Below are positions 44,184 to 52,090 of a stretch of DNA of 64,000 bases, piece after piece. This DNA is from Sphingomonas mucosissima (GTDB lineage: Bacteria; Pseudomonadota; Alphaproteobacteria; Sphingomonadales; Sphingomonadaceae). Below the pieces are notes generated by a model that searched no databases, was not told the DNA's origin, and saw only the letters and a list, made by a program, of their open reading frames with translations. Numbering within the stretch: the stretch's first letter is position 1; each line of letters begins with the position of its first letter. The DNA lies in the NCBI RefSeq assembly GCF_002197665.1, contig NZ_NBBJ01000003.1, positions 310,001-374,000 of the forward strand, in the 5' to 3' direction. A program made the position numbers and the translations under genes.

Positions 44184-45713
44184 ATGGGTGCGGATACAGC
44201 GTCGGGCAGAGTTGACCTGCTGATCGTCGGGGGCGGGATCAATGGCGCGGGGATTGCGCGCGATGCGGCGGGGCGGGGCTTGAGCGTGCTGCTCGTGGAG
44301 CAGGACGATCTGGCGAGCCACACGTCGTCGGCGTCGACCAAGCTGATCCACGGTGGTTTGCGCTACCTCGAATATGGCGAGTTCCGGCTGGTGCGCGAAG
44401 CGCTGATCGAGCGCGAGCGGCTGCTGAACATGGCGCCGCACATCATCTGGCCGCTCGAATTCGTCCTGCCGCAGAACCAATCGCCGCGCCCGGCCTGGAT
44501 GGTTCGGCTGGGGCTGTTCCTCTACGATCACCTTGGCGGGCGCGAAAAACTGCCCGGAACGCGCACGGTGAACCTCGCGCAATCCGCTGTCGGCGCCGGG
44601 CTAAACCCCCGGGAAGGCAAGGCTTTTATCTATTCGGATTGCTGGGTGGAGGACAGCCGGCTGGTCGTGCTCAACGCCATGGATGCCGCGGCGCGCGGGG
44701 CGACGATCGAGACCCGCACGCGGCTGGTGGATGCCAAGCGCTCCGGTGGCGGCTGGGAAGCGATCGTCGAGGGGCCGGAGGGGCGTCGCACCGTTCGCGC
44801 AAAGGCCCTCGTCAACGCAGCAGGACCATGGGTTGCCGATGTGCTCGGCCGGGTGCCCGATGCACGCACCGATCGCGGCGTGAAGCTGGTCAAGGGCAGC
44901 CATATCGTCGTGCCGAAGCTCTATCCCGGCGACCATGCCTTTATGCTGCAGAACCCGGATCGGCGCATCGTTTTCGCCATTCCCTACGAGCGCGACTACA
45001 CATTGGTCGGAACCACCGACGAGGTGTGGGATGCCAAACCGGGTAAGGCTGGGATCAGTTCGGCCGAGACACGGTATCTCCTGGAGACAATCGGCCGCTA
45101 TTTCGACACGCCGGTCAGCGAAAACGAAATTCGGTGGACCTACGCAGGGATCCGGCCGCTGTATGACGACAAATCGGCCAACGCCTCGGCAGTCACGCGC
45201 GACTATGTGCTCGACCTGGACGCCGGCGAAGGCCGCGCGCCGATGCTGAGCATCTTTGGCGGCAAGATCACCACATATCGCAAGCTCGCCGAGCACGCGA
45301 TGAAGGAACTGGCGCAATTCTTCCCCGGAGCGAGCGGCGCCTGGACCGCGGGCGCCGTGCTGCCCGGCGGGGATATGCCCGACGCTGGTTTTGATGCCTT
45401 TCTGAGCGGGCTTCTCGCACGGCGCGCCGACCTTCCCGCCGCGCTGCTGCGCCGGCTCGCGCGCGCTTACGGCACGCGGACCGATCACTTGCTTGGCACG
45501 GCGCGAACGGTGGCGGATCTGGGCCGGTGCTTTGGCGGCGATCTGTACCAGACCGAGGTGGATTATCTCGTCCGGCACGAATGGGCGCGGACGAGCGAGG
45601 ACATTCTGTATCGGCGCAGCAAGCTGGGGCTGCACACGCCCGCCGGGACTGCCGAGGCGCTGGACGGGTACCTCGCCGCGCCGCAGGTAGTTTCGGCTGT
45701 TCTGGTTGGCTGA
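44184..45713 (+). CDS. glpD: Aerobic glycerol-3-phosphate dehydrogenase
   Basis: 509-residue FAD enzyme that oxidises glycerol-3-phosphate to dihydroxyacetone phosphate and passes electrons to the quinone pool at the inner membrane. The N-terminal dinucleotide fold [51 protein letters not shown] and [17 protein letters not shown] are all GlpD signatures. The start ATG at 44184 follows GGAGG (44171-44175) at 8 bases. An ATG at 44157 lacks a ribosome-binding site. The stop overlaps glpR (TGATG), so glpD-glpR is an operon, divergent from glpK. No glpF gene is present in this window. Confidence 0.95.
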   Translation: MGADTASGRVDLLIVGGGINGAGIARDAAGRGLSVLLVEQDDLASHTSSASTKLIHGGLRYLEYGEFRLVREALIERERLLNMAPHIIWPLEFVLPQNQSPRPAWMVRLGLFLYDHLGGREKLPGTRTVNLAQSAVGAGLNPREGKAFIYSDCWVEDSRLVVLNAMDAAARGATIETRTRLVDAKRSGGGWEAIVEGPEGRRTVRAKALVNAAGPWVADVLGRVPDARTDRGVKLVKGSHIVVPKLYPGDHAFMLQNPDRRIVFAIPYERDYTLVGTTDEVWDAKPGKAGISSAETRYLLETIGRYFDTPVSENEIRWTYAGIRPLYDDKSANASAVTRDYVLDLDAGEGRAPMLSIFGGKITTYRKLAEHAMKELAQFFPGASGAWTAGAVLPGGDMPDAGFDAFLSGLLARRADLPAALLRRLARAYGTRTDHLLGTARTVADLGRCFGGDLYQTEVDYLVRHEWARTSEDILYRRSKLGLHTPAGTAEALDGYLAAPQVVSAVLVG

Positions 45714-46486
45714 TGCAACCGGGCGCTGATGTGGTGGCCATGCGCCACCGGCAGATCCTGGAGACGGCGCGGAACACCGGCAGCGTGTCGGTCGAGGCGC
45801 TTGCCGAAGCGCTGGGGGTGACGCCGCAGACGATCCGCAAGGATTTGAACCTGCTCGCCAAACGCTCGATGCTGTCGCGCGTCCATGGCGGCGCGGTGGT
45901 GACATCGGGGGTCGGCAACCTCCAATATGCCGAGCGCCGGCTCGTCGCGGCGGAAACCAAGGACGCAATCGGCGCTGCCGCCGCCGCGCTGGTGCCCGAT
46001 GGTTCGAGCCTGTTCATCAACATCGGATCGACCACCGAGGCGATCGCCCGTCACCTGACGGACCGCCGCGAACTGATGGTGATCACCAACAACCTCAACG
46101 TCGTCGAGATCCTGGCCGATTGCCCGGGCATCGAAGTGATCGCCGCGGGCGGGCGGGTGCGGCCGGGTGACCGCGCGATCATCGGCGCCCTCGCCATGGA
46201 CTTCATTCGCAGCTTCCGCGTCGACTATGCACTGATCGGTGCCTCGGCGATCGAGCCGGACGGCACCTTCCTCGACTTCGACGTGGACGAGGTGCGCGTG
46301 TCGCAGACGATCATCGCGCAGGCCCGCAAGGTGATCCTGACGCTCGATTCTTCCAAGCTCGGCCGTCCGGCCCCCGTGCGGATCGGCGGCTTGGCCGATA
46401 TCGACTATCTGGTAACCGACGACATCGACGATGCGCTAGGCAAGGCGTGCGATGCGGCGGACGTGACGGTTGTCGAGGTGCGATAG
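45713..46486 (+). CDS. glpR: DeoR family repressor of glycerol metabolism
   Basis: 257 residues, as E. coli GlpR (252). The N-terminal DeoR helix-turn-helix is RHRQILETARNTGSVSVEAL, then ALGVTPQTIRKDLNLLAKRS and MLSRVHGGAV. The sensor domain has the sugar-phosphate-isomerase-like fold: LFINIGSTTEAIARHL, VITNNLNVVEIL, DYALIGASAIEPDGTFLDFD. GlpR responds to glycerol-3-phosphate. The start overlaps the glpD stop (TGATG at 45711-45715), and the internal Met of MRHRQIL is an alternative. It probably binds the CGAAC/TTTCG cluster in the glpK-glpD spacer. Confidence 0.9.
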   Translation: MQPGADVVAMRHRQILETARNTGSVSVEALAEALGVTPQTIRKDLNLLAKRSMLSRVHGGAVVTSGVGNLQYAERRLVAAETKDAIGAAAAALVPDGSSLFINIGSTTEAIARHLTDRRELMVITNNLNVVEILADCPGIEVIAAGGRVRPGDRAIIGALAMDFIRSFRVDYALIGASAIEPDGTFLDFDVDEVRVSQTIIAQARKVILTLDSSKLGRPAPVRIGGLADIDYLVTDDIDDALGKACDAADVTVVEVR

Positions 46487-46581
46487 CAGGACGGCGCGAA
46501 CGCCGAGGTGGGGTGCGGCGGGCCATTGCCCGCTCACCGCAAAAAAGCCGTACGAGAACGGGAGCAAGAAAGCGGTGGTTG

Positions 46582-47817
46582 ATGGATCGGCTTGATTTCG
46601 ACGCGGCGCGCGCGGTCACGCGGCGTCGGCTGCTGGCGGCGGGGATCGCAGGCGGCGGCGCGGTGCTGGCGGGGCGTGCGCTGGGCGCGGATGTCGATCT
46701 GCGGCTGCCCGGTGGCCCGTCCACGCGCGCGATGACGAGCGACTTTCCGCAGAAGGGCGCGATGATCCTGCAACGCGCCCGACCGGCGCTGCTCGAAACG
46801 CCGATGGAGGTGTTTCAGCAATCGCTTTACACGCCCAACGATCGCTTCTTCGTCCGTTGGCATTGGGGCGATCTGCCGACCAGCATCGATGTGGAGACCT
46901 ATCGCATCCGCGTCGGCGGGCATGTCGAGCGGCCGCTGTCGATCTCGCTCGCGCAACTGCTGCGGATGCCGCGGATCGAGCTTGCCGCGGTGAACCAATG
47001 TTCGGGCAATTCGCGCGGGCTGTTCGAGCCGCGTGTGCCGGGCGCGCAATGGGGCCATGGCGCGATGGGCAATGCCAAGTGGATGGGCGTGCCGCTGCGC
47101 CACGTTCTCGATCTTGCCGGCGTGCGCGGCGGCGCCGTGGCGGTGCGCGTGGGCGCGATGGACAAGCCGCTGGTGGCCGGTGCGCCCGATTTTGAAAAAT
47201 CGCTGGCGCTCGACCATGCGCGCGACGGCGAGGTGATGCTGGCCTTCGCGATGAACGGCGAGCAATTGCCGCTGCTCAACGGCTTTCCCGTCCGGCTGGT
47301 GGTGCCGGGCTGGTTCTCGACCTATTGGATGAAGACGGTTGACGCGATCGAGGTGCTCGCCAGCCCGGACGAAAACTACTGGATGGCGAAAGCGTACAAG
47401 ATCCCGACCGCGCCGCGCGCCAGCGTGGTGCCGGGATCAAAGGATTTCCCGACCACGCCGATCAATCGCATGATCCCGCGATCGTGGATCACGAGCGTCG
47501 CCGATGGCGCCACCTACGGCTACGATCCCGTGCTGCCGATCGAAGGAATTGCGATGGGCGGCGACGTGGGCGTCGCGCGGGTCGAGATTTCGGCCACGGG
47601 CGGGCGGACGTGGGAGCCGGCAGCGCTTGGCCGCGAGGACGACCGATATGGCTTCCGCCGCTTCACCGCGCGCGTCAACGTGCCGCGGCCGGGGCGTGTG
47701 AAGGTGATGGCGCGGTGCACCAACACGCGCGGAGAAACGCAGCCGATGGAAGCGAACTGGAACCCGGGCGGCTATATGCGCAACTGCGTTGAACCTGTGA
47801 TCGTGAGGCTCACCTGA
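46582..47817 (+). CDS. Molybdopterin sulfite dehydrogenase catalytic subunit (SorA/SoxC-like), Tat-exported
   Basis: 411 residues. The N-terminus has a Tat signal (TRRRLLAAGIAGGGAVLAG, cleavage near 33). The sulfite-oxidase molybdopterin domain follows, with the Mo-ligating Cys140 in AAVNQCSGNSRG, then WMGVPLRHVLDLAGV, KSLALDHARDGEVMLAFAMN, NGFPVRLVVPGWFSTYWMK and a C-terminal Mo-co dimerisation domain (VARVEISATGGRTWEPA, EANWNPGGYMRN). It oxidises sulfite to sulfate in the periplasm and passes electrons to the cytochrome encoded immediately downstream (TGATG overlap). In this island sulfite would come from sulfoquinovose desulfonation. Other sulfite-oxidase-like Mo enzymes exist, so the substrate is an inference from motif and context. 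Confidence 0.82.
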   Translation: MDRLDFDAARAVTRRRLLAAGIAGGGAVLAGRALGADVDLRLPGGPSTRAMTSDFPQKGAMILQRARPALLETPMEVFQQSLYTPNDRFFVRWHWGDLPTSIDVETYRIRVGGHVERPLSISLAQLLRMPRIELAAVNQCSGNSRGLFEPRVPGAQWGHGAMGNAKWMGVPLRHVLDLAGVRGGAVAVRVGAMDKPLVAGAPDFEKSLALDHARDGEVMLAFAMNGEQLPLLNGFPVRLVVPGWFSTYWMKTVDAIEVLASPDENYWMAKAYKIPTAPRASVVPGSKDFPTTPINRMIPRSWITSVADGATYGYDPVLPIEGIAMGGDVGVARVEISATGGRTWEPAALGREDDRYGFRRFTARVNVPRPGRVKVMARCTNTRGETQPMEANWNPGGYMRNCVEPVIVRLT

Positions 47818-48233
47818 TGCGCGCCCCCTCGCTCGCGGCCATTGTCCTTGTCCTGATCGCTGGCAGCCTGTTCGTGCTGGTCGCGATCGGCGGCGGGAGC
47901 CGGGATGCGCCCAAGCCGGTTGCGGCCGGTGCGCCGCCCGCGCGATCGGTGTCCGTCAATGGCTTCGCCTTGACGTCAACGGCGGTCGATCTGCCCGACG
48001 ATGCAGCGACCTACCCGCCCGGCCCCCACGCGGATCTGGTCAACCAGCGCTGCCTGTCGTGCCATTCGGCAAGCATGGGGCTGACGCAGCCACGCCTGAC
48101 GGCGGCGCAATGGGCCGCCACGGTGGAGAAGATGCGCGACACGTATCACGCGCCGATCGCGCCCGGCGACGTGCCCGCGATCGTCAGCTATTTCACCACT
48201 CTCCAGGCCAGCAAGCCGCAGCCCGCCGGCTGA
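47817..48233 (+). CDS. Cytochrome c subunit of the sulfite dehydrogenase (SorB-like)
   Basis: 138 residues. An uncleaved anchor or signal at about 5-25 is followed by a low-complexity linker and a single heme motif CLSCH (Cys79, Cys82, His83), with a compact cytochrome domain and a candidate Met ligand in VEKMRDTYHAPI. The monoheme domain after a linker is typical of the small cytochromes paired with sulfite dehydrogenases (SorB, SoxD-like). The ATG at 47817 shares one base with the TGA of the molybdoenzyme gene, showing translational coupling. It accepts electrons from sulfite oxidation and passes them to the respiratory chain. Confidence 0.85.
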   Translation: MRAPSLAAIVLVLIAGSLFVLVAIGGGSRDAPKPVAAGAPPARSVSVNGFALTSTAVDLPDDAATYPPGPHADLVNQRCLSCHSASMGLTQPRLTAAQWAATVEKMRDTYHAPIAPGDVPAIVSYFTTLQASKPQPAG

Positions 48234-48260
48234 ACCGATTGTTTGGGGTGACAATGCGCG

Positions 48261-48282
48261 CGTCTGTCCTATGGGACAGACG
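48261..48282. promoter_or_regulatory. Perfect palindrome abutting the LacI-family start
   Basis: CGTCTGTCC (48261-48269), TATG spacer, GGACAGACG (48274-48282): nine paired bases on each side. The ATG at 48283 directly follows, and the spacer itself contains an in-frame ATG (48271). It could be an autoregulatory operator or an mRNA hairpin limiting translation initiation. Its TGTCCTATGG resembles TGTCCTACGG just after the operator core upstream of the MFS gene. Confidence 0.55.
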
Positions 48283-49314
48283 ATGAGCATCGCTTCCCCC
48301 GACAATGCGCGCCCGACGATCCGCGACGTCGCGCGGATCGCGGGCGTTTCGATCAAGACCGTTTCGCGCGTCATCAACGACCAGCAATATGTCAGCGCCG
48401 ACAAGCGCGAGCGCATCCGCGAGGTGATGCGCGAGATCGGCTTTCAACCCAGCCATGCCGCCCGCGCCCTGGCGGGCCACCGATCGCACCAGATCGCGCT
48501 GATCTGCGATAATCCCAATCCCTGGTACGTCTACGAAATCCAGCTCGGCGTGCGCGAACGGTGCGCGCGCGACAAGATCCGCATGATCGCGCAGCCCTAT
48601 GATCGCGCTTCCCCGACGTTGCTCGAAGACATCGTGGCGCTGCTCGATCAGGCGAACCCCGATGGGCTGGTGCTGGCGCCGCCGGCCTGTGACGACGCGC
48701 GGGTGCTGGCCGAACTGAACCGGCGCGACATCCCGTTCGTGAGGCTGCAGCCGGGCGTGCGGATCGACGATGGACCTGCGGTGCTGATCGACAATGAGCG
48801 CGCTGCTTTCGACATGACGAGCCATCTGCTGGACTTGGGGCATCGGCGGATCGGCTTCATCGTCGGCGATCGCAGCTATGCCGCGTCCGGCCAGCGCCTC
48901 GCCGGCTATATCGGGGCGTTGGGCGAGCAGGCGGTGGAGATCGATCTCGACCTGATCCGCCAGGGACAGTTCGACGTTGCCTCGGGGGAAGCTGCGGCGG
49001 ACGCGCTGCTATCACTCCCGAACCCGCCGACCGCGATCTTCGCGTCGAGTGACGACATGGCGGCTGGCGTGCTCGCCGCCGCGCACCGCCGCGGCGTGCG
49101 CGTGCCCGACGCATTGTCGGTCGCCGGGTTCGACGATGGGCCGACGGCGACGATCGTCTGGCCGTCGTTGACGACGGTGCGCCAGCCGGTGCGCGCACTG
49201 GCGGATGCGGCGACCGATATGCTCCTTTCCCTTTCGGAAAGCGGCAAACCACGGCAACGCCGGCTGAAGCACGAAGTAATCCCGCGCGCCTCCTCTGCGT
49301 CACCAGCCGGTTGA
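48283..49314 (+). CDS. LacI family transcriptional regulator, probable regulator of the sulfoquinovose island
   Basis: 343 residues. The N-terminal HTH is PTIRDVARIAGVSIKTVSRV followed by INDQQYVSADKRERI and the hinge helix PSHAARALAGHRS. The periplasmic-binding-like sensor includes IALICDNPNPWYVYEIQLGV, GLVLAPP, RRIGFIVGDRSYAASGQRLAG, TAIFASSDDMAAGVLAAAH and DALSVAGFDDGPTATIVWPS, the LacI/GalR pattern for sugar ligands. The gene precedes the MFS transporter gene in the same direction. The proposed ligand is sulfoquinovose or its glyceryl glycoside, by context only. The start at 48283 or 48271 (in the palindrome) is unclear. Confidence 0.85.
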   Translation: MSIASPDNARPTIRDVARIAGVSIKTVSRVINDQQYVSADKRERIREVMREIGFQPSHAARALAGHRSHQIALICDNPNPWYVYEIQLGVRERCARDKIRMIAQPYDRASPTLLEDIVALLDQANPDGLVLAPPACDDARVLAELNRRDIPFVRLQPGVRIDDGPAVLIDNERAAFDMTSHLLDLGHRRIGFIVGDRSYAASGQRLAGYIGALGEQAVEIDLDLIRQGQFDVASGEAAADALLSLPNPPTAIFASSDDMAAGVLAAAHRRGVRVPDALSVAGFDDGPTATIVWPSLTTVRQPVRALADAATDMLLSLSESGKPRQRRLKHEVIPRASSASPAG

Positions 49315-49333
49315 TTAATCAAGCGACTTGGGT

Positions 49334-49345
49334 GACACCGTTGTC
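49334..49345. promoter_or_regulatory. Candidate LacI operator upstream of the MFS transporter gene
   Basis: GACACCGTTGTC: GACA and TGTC arms around CCGT. The identical 12-mer in inverse orientation (GACAACGGTGTC, 54711-54722) lies between the TonB receptor and aldo-keto reductase genes. An exact shared 12-mer with palindromic ends in two leader regions of the same island is unlikely by chance and points to a common regulator, most simply the LacI protein encoded just upstream. Confidence 0.6.
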
Positions 49346-49369
49346 CTACGGTTGATGGAGAGGGTGATA

Positions 49370-50623
49370 GTGGAAGGCATCGGCAATACGCGCCGGCTGT
49401 TGATCGTGGGGCTGGCCTTCACGGCAATCATGCTCAACTACGTTGACCGGCAGATCATCGCGCTGTTGAAGCCGATGCTGCAGACCGAGTTCGGCTGGAG
49501 CGATCGGGATTACAGCCACATGGCGTCGGCGTTCCAATTCTCCGCGGCAGTGGCGTTCCTTGGCACCGGCTGGTTCATCGACCGCATCGGCCTCAGGCGC
49601 GGGTTTGCGATCGGCGTGGGGGCGTGGAGCCTTGCCGGCATGGCGCATGCGTTTGTCTCGAGCGTGGGCGGGTTCGTCGGCGTGCGCGCGGCGCTTGGCG
49701 CGGCCGAATCGATCGGAACGCCGGCACAGGTGAAGACCGCCGCGACCTATTTCCCGCCCGAGCAGCGCTCGCTGATGCTCGGCGTGGGCAACATGGCGTC
49801 GAACTTCGGCGCCGTGATCGCGCCGCTGACGATCCCGGCGCTGGCGCTGGCGCTTGGCTGGCGTGCGGCGTTTCTTATCGCTGGCGGGCTAGGGCTCGTC
49901 TGGGTCGTGGTCTGGCTCGCGGTGGCGCCGCGCACGCCGGCTACGTCGGGCAATGGCGCAGGCGGCGATCGGGGCGCCTCGGTGCCGTGGTCGTCGCTGC
50001 TGCGCGACCGGCGGCAATGGGCGGTGATCGCGGCCAAGGCGCTGAGCGATCAGGTTTGGTGGTTCCTCCTGTTCTTCATGCCCGACCTGTTTCACCGGAT
50101 GTTCGGCCTGAGCCAGGGAAGCCTGGGCGTGCCGATCGCGACCATCTACTTCCTCGCGGCGCTGGGCTCCCTGAGCGGCGGTATCCTGCCGACGTACCTG
50201 CTGCGCCGCGGCGTTGACGTGAACCGCGCGCGCAAAGGATCGATGTTGCTCTATGCCTGCCTGATCCTGCCGGTGCCGCTGGTGCTGCTAACGGGCGATC
50301 CATGGGTGGCGGCGGGGCTGCTGGGGCTCGGGCTCTTCGCGCACCAGGGCTTTTCCACCAACGTCTTCGCGATGACGGCGGATATCTTCCCGTCGCGGAT
50401 GATCGGCACGGCGATCGGGATCGGCGCGTTTGCCGGCAATCTCAGCGGCATGGGAATGATCGAGCTGGCCGGCTGGTCGCTCGATAACGGGCATGGCTAC
50501 ACACCGCTGCTGCTGATCTGCGGCGGATCGTATCTGGTGGCGCTGCTGCTGATCCACTTGCTGGTGCCCAAGCTGGTGGTGGCGGAGCCTGGCATCGCAA
50601 AGGTGGCGCCAACTGGCCATTGA
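49370..50623 (+). CDS. MFS transporter, anion:cation symporter (ExuT-like), probable sulfoquinovose importer
   Basis: 417 residues, 12 predicted transmembrane helices. LNYVDRQIIALLKPMLQTEF in helix 1 and DRIGLRRGFAIGVGAWSLAG after helix 2 match the hexuronate/ACS branch of the MFS, whose members carry anionic sugars such as glucuronate. Sulfoquinovose is an anionic sugar, and the gene lies in the island, so SQ or its glycoside is the likely substrate (inference). The GTG at 49370 is chosen because GGAGAGGG (49358-49364) precedes it. An ATG at 49355 is the alternative. The operator core (49334-49345) lies just before. Confidence 0.8.
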   Translation: MEGIGNTRRLLIVGLAFTAIMLNYVDRQIIALLKPMLQTEFGWSDRDYSHMASAFQFSAAVAFLGTGWFIDRIGLRRGFAIGVGAWSLAGMAHAFVSSVGGFVGVRAALGAAESIGTPAQVKTAATYFPPEQRSLMLGVGNMASNFGAVIAPLTIPALALALGWRAAFLIAGGLGLVWVVVWLAVAPRTPATSGNGAGGDRGASVPWSSLLRDRRQWAVIAAKALSDQVWWFLLFFMPDLFHRMFGLSQGSLGVPIATIYFLAALGSLSGGILPTYLLRRGVDVNRARKGSMLLYACLILPVPLVLLTGDPWVAAGLLGLGLFAHQGFSTNVFAMTADIFPSRMIGTAIGIGAFAGNLSGMGMIELAGWSLDNGHGYTPLLLICGGSYLVALLLIHLLVPKLVVAEPGIAKVAPTGH

Positions 50624-50773
50624 GCGACGGCTCCCGAGGCGCCGAAGCAATCGGATCAGGCTCGTCGGTCACGAAGGCAGAGGCATGGCGCGCGGATTTA
50701 CGGAACTTGCTTAACCTGGAGCAGTTTTGGATGCAGCACATGTCGTGCCACGTCAGCATCAGGAGTATGATTT

Positions 50774-50956
50774 ATGGGTGAGTTCACCGACAAGCTGAAC
50801 GCTGCGGGCAACAAAATCTCTGGCAAGGCCAAAGAGCTTTATGGCGATGCAACCGACAATCCCGAGCTCGAAGCCGAGGGCGACGCGCAGCAGCTGAAGG
50901 GTACCGGTCAGGACGTCAAGGGTAGCGTGAAAGGCGCGCTTGGCGACAAGATCTAA
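50774..50956 (+). CDS. CsbD family stress-response protein
   Basis: 60 residues, matching CsbD in length: MGEFTDKLNAAGNKISGKAK, then ELYGDATDNPELEAEGDAQQ, then LKGTGQDVKGSVKGALGDKI. These are very hydrophilic, glycine- and lysine-rich helical proteins induced by general stress in many bacteria, with unknown molecular function. A strong terminator follows at 50979-51007. It is co-directional with the MFS gene but separated by about 150 bases, so it may be an independent unit in the island. Confidence 0.85.
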   Translation: MGEFTDKLNAAGNKISGKAKELYGDATDNPELEAEGDAQQLKGTGQDVKGSVKGALGDKI

Positions 50957-50978
50957 GGTTGCTGTCCGACAGTATGGA

Positions 50979-51007
50979 GGCCGTTCCGCTTTGCGGAGCG
51001 GCCTTTT
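50979..51007 (+). terminator. Rho-independent terminator after csbD-type gene
   Basis: GGCCGTTCCGC (50979-50989), TTT loop, GCGGAGCGGCC (50993-51003), with 10 Watson-Crick pairs and one G-U. TTTT (51004-51007) follows at once. It ends the CsbD transcript. Confidence 0.85.
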
Positions 51008-51165
51008 CGGTGTTTGAGGATGCCAGGGCTTGACTGGCTGATATGTCCAAAGTGGCTTAGCTTGTGCCAGAATCCCGGGCCGCCGGCGTCCTTATCCCCC
51101 TTTTGAGGGATGTGTGACTGCCGAGCTTTCGTCCAAGTCGGCATTCCACTTGGGGGGAGGTAACG

Positions 51166-51912
51166 GTGAGAGGCATCATTGTTCACGCAGCCGTATTGCT
51201 TGCGGCTGGCTTGATAGCGGCGCCTGCGGTTGCTCAGGACAACAATCGCGGCGCCTACGCCGAGCTGAGCGTCGGGCTCGCGCGTGTGCACGATAACGAC
51301 ATCGGATATTTCGACGAGGGCGGCACCTTTGGCGGCTCGGGCGCGCGCGACACCGCATGGTTCGAGGCTGATCTACAGAATAGCGCGACCTTCGGCGGCG
51401 CACTGGGCTATGATTTCGGCATCGTGCGTGCGGACCTGCGCGTTGATTATGCGCGCAGCAAGATCAGGAGCCTGACGGTCAAGAGCGTCAATGGCTCCCC
51501 GCTCACGCTGACGCCGGCCGATGGCGCGGACATCTGCGCCTATCTCGAGGTCGACGACTGCAGTGTCTCGGGCAACACGATTTCCGCCGATGGCAGCCGG
51601 GCGCGACAGCTAAGTGCCCTGGCGAACCTCTGGGTCGATATCCCGACCGGCTCCGCCATCACCCCATATGTCGGCGGAGGTGCGGGTATCGGTGGCTATG
51701 AAGTCGACGGCGAAGGCAAGGCACGGTTCGCGTGGCAACTCGGCGCAGGCGTGTCCTTCGACCTATCGCCAAGCGTCGCCCTATTCGGCGACTATCGCTT
51801 TCGCCAGATCCAAGGCGCCACGATCGCGTATGACGACTTTCCAGACGCGGGTGTCATCGTCGGCAAGGTGAAGACCAGCACCTTCAACCTGGGCGTGCGC
51901 TTTCGCTTCTGA
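51166..51912 (+). CDS. Outer-membrane beta-barrel protein (OmpW/opacity-like)
   Basis: 248 residues. The signal peptide is MRGIIVHAAVLLAAGLIAAP ending VAQ, and the rest is an eight-strand-type barrel with alternating polar and aromatic residues (GAYAELSVGLARV, FGGALGYDFGIVRADLRVDY, ITPYVGGGAGIGGYEV, VALFGDYRFRQI), ending in GVRFRF, a good C-terminal assembly signal. The loop has two close cysteines (DICAYLEVDDCSV). The start is GTG at 51166 with a strong SD GGGGGAGG. The role is unknown. It lies between CsbD and the island's TonB receptor, so it could be an outer-membrane accessory. Confidence 0.75.
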   Translation: MRGIIVHAAVLLAAGLIAAPAVAQDNNRGAYAELSVGLARVHDNDIGYFDEGGTFGGSGARDTAWFEADLQNSATFGGALGYDFGIVRADLRVDYARSKIRSLTVKSVNGSPLTLTPADGADICAYLEVDDCSVSGNTISADGSRARQLSALANLWVDIPTGSAITPYVGGGAGIGGYEVDGEGKARFAWQLGAGVSFDLSPSVALFGDYRFRQIQGATIAYDDFPDAGVIVGKVKTSTFNLGVRFRF

Positions 51913-52032
51913 GTGAAGCCGGGAGGCTGTTTTCATACTGGCTGATTTGAGCGTGTTAGCCGGCGTATGTGGCTGCCCCCCTTGGGCTAAAACGGTTGCG
52001 GTGAACGCTGCGCTGCCGGCGCTGCCTCGCAC

Positions 52033-52063
52033 AAAAAAAGACCCCCGGATTGCTCCGGGGGTC
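52033..52063 (-). terminator. Rho-independent terminator of the island's TonB receptor gene
   Basis: On the plus strand AAAAAAA (52033-52039), then GACCCCCGGA (52040-52049), TTGC loop, TCCGGGGGTC (52054-52063): a perfect 10-bp stem. Read on the minus strand this is a hairpin followed by a T-run, placed 28 bases after the receptor stop at 52091. Confidence 0.9.
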
Positions 52064-52090
52064 CAAGGCTTCTGACTTGGGGAGGGGGCG

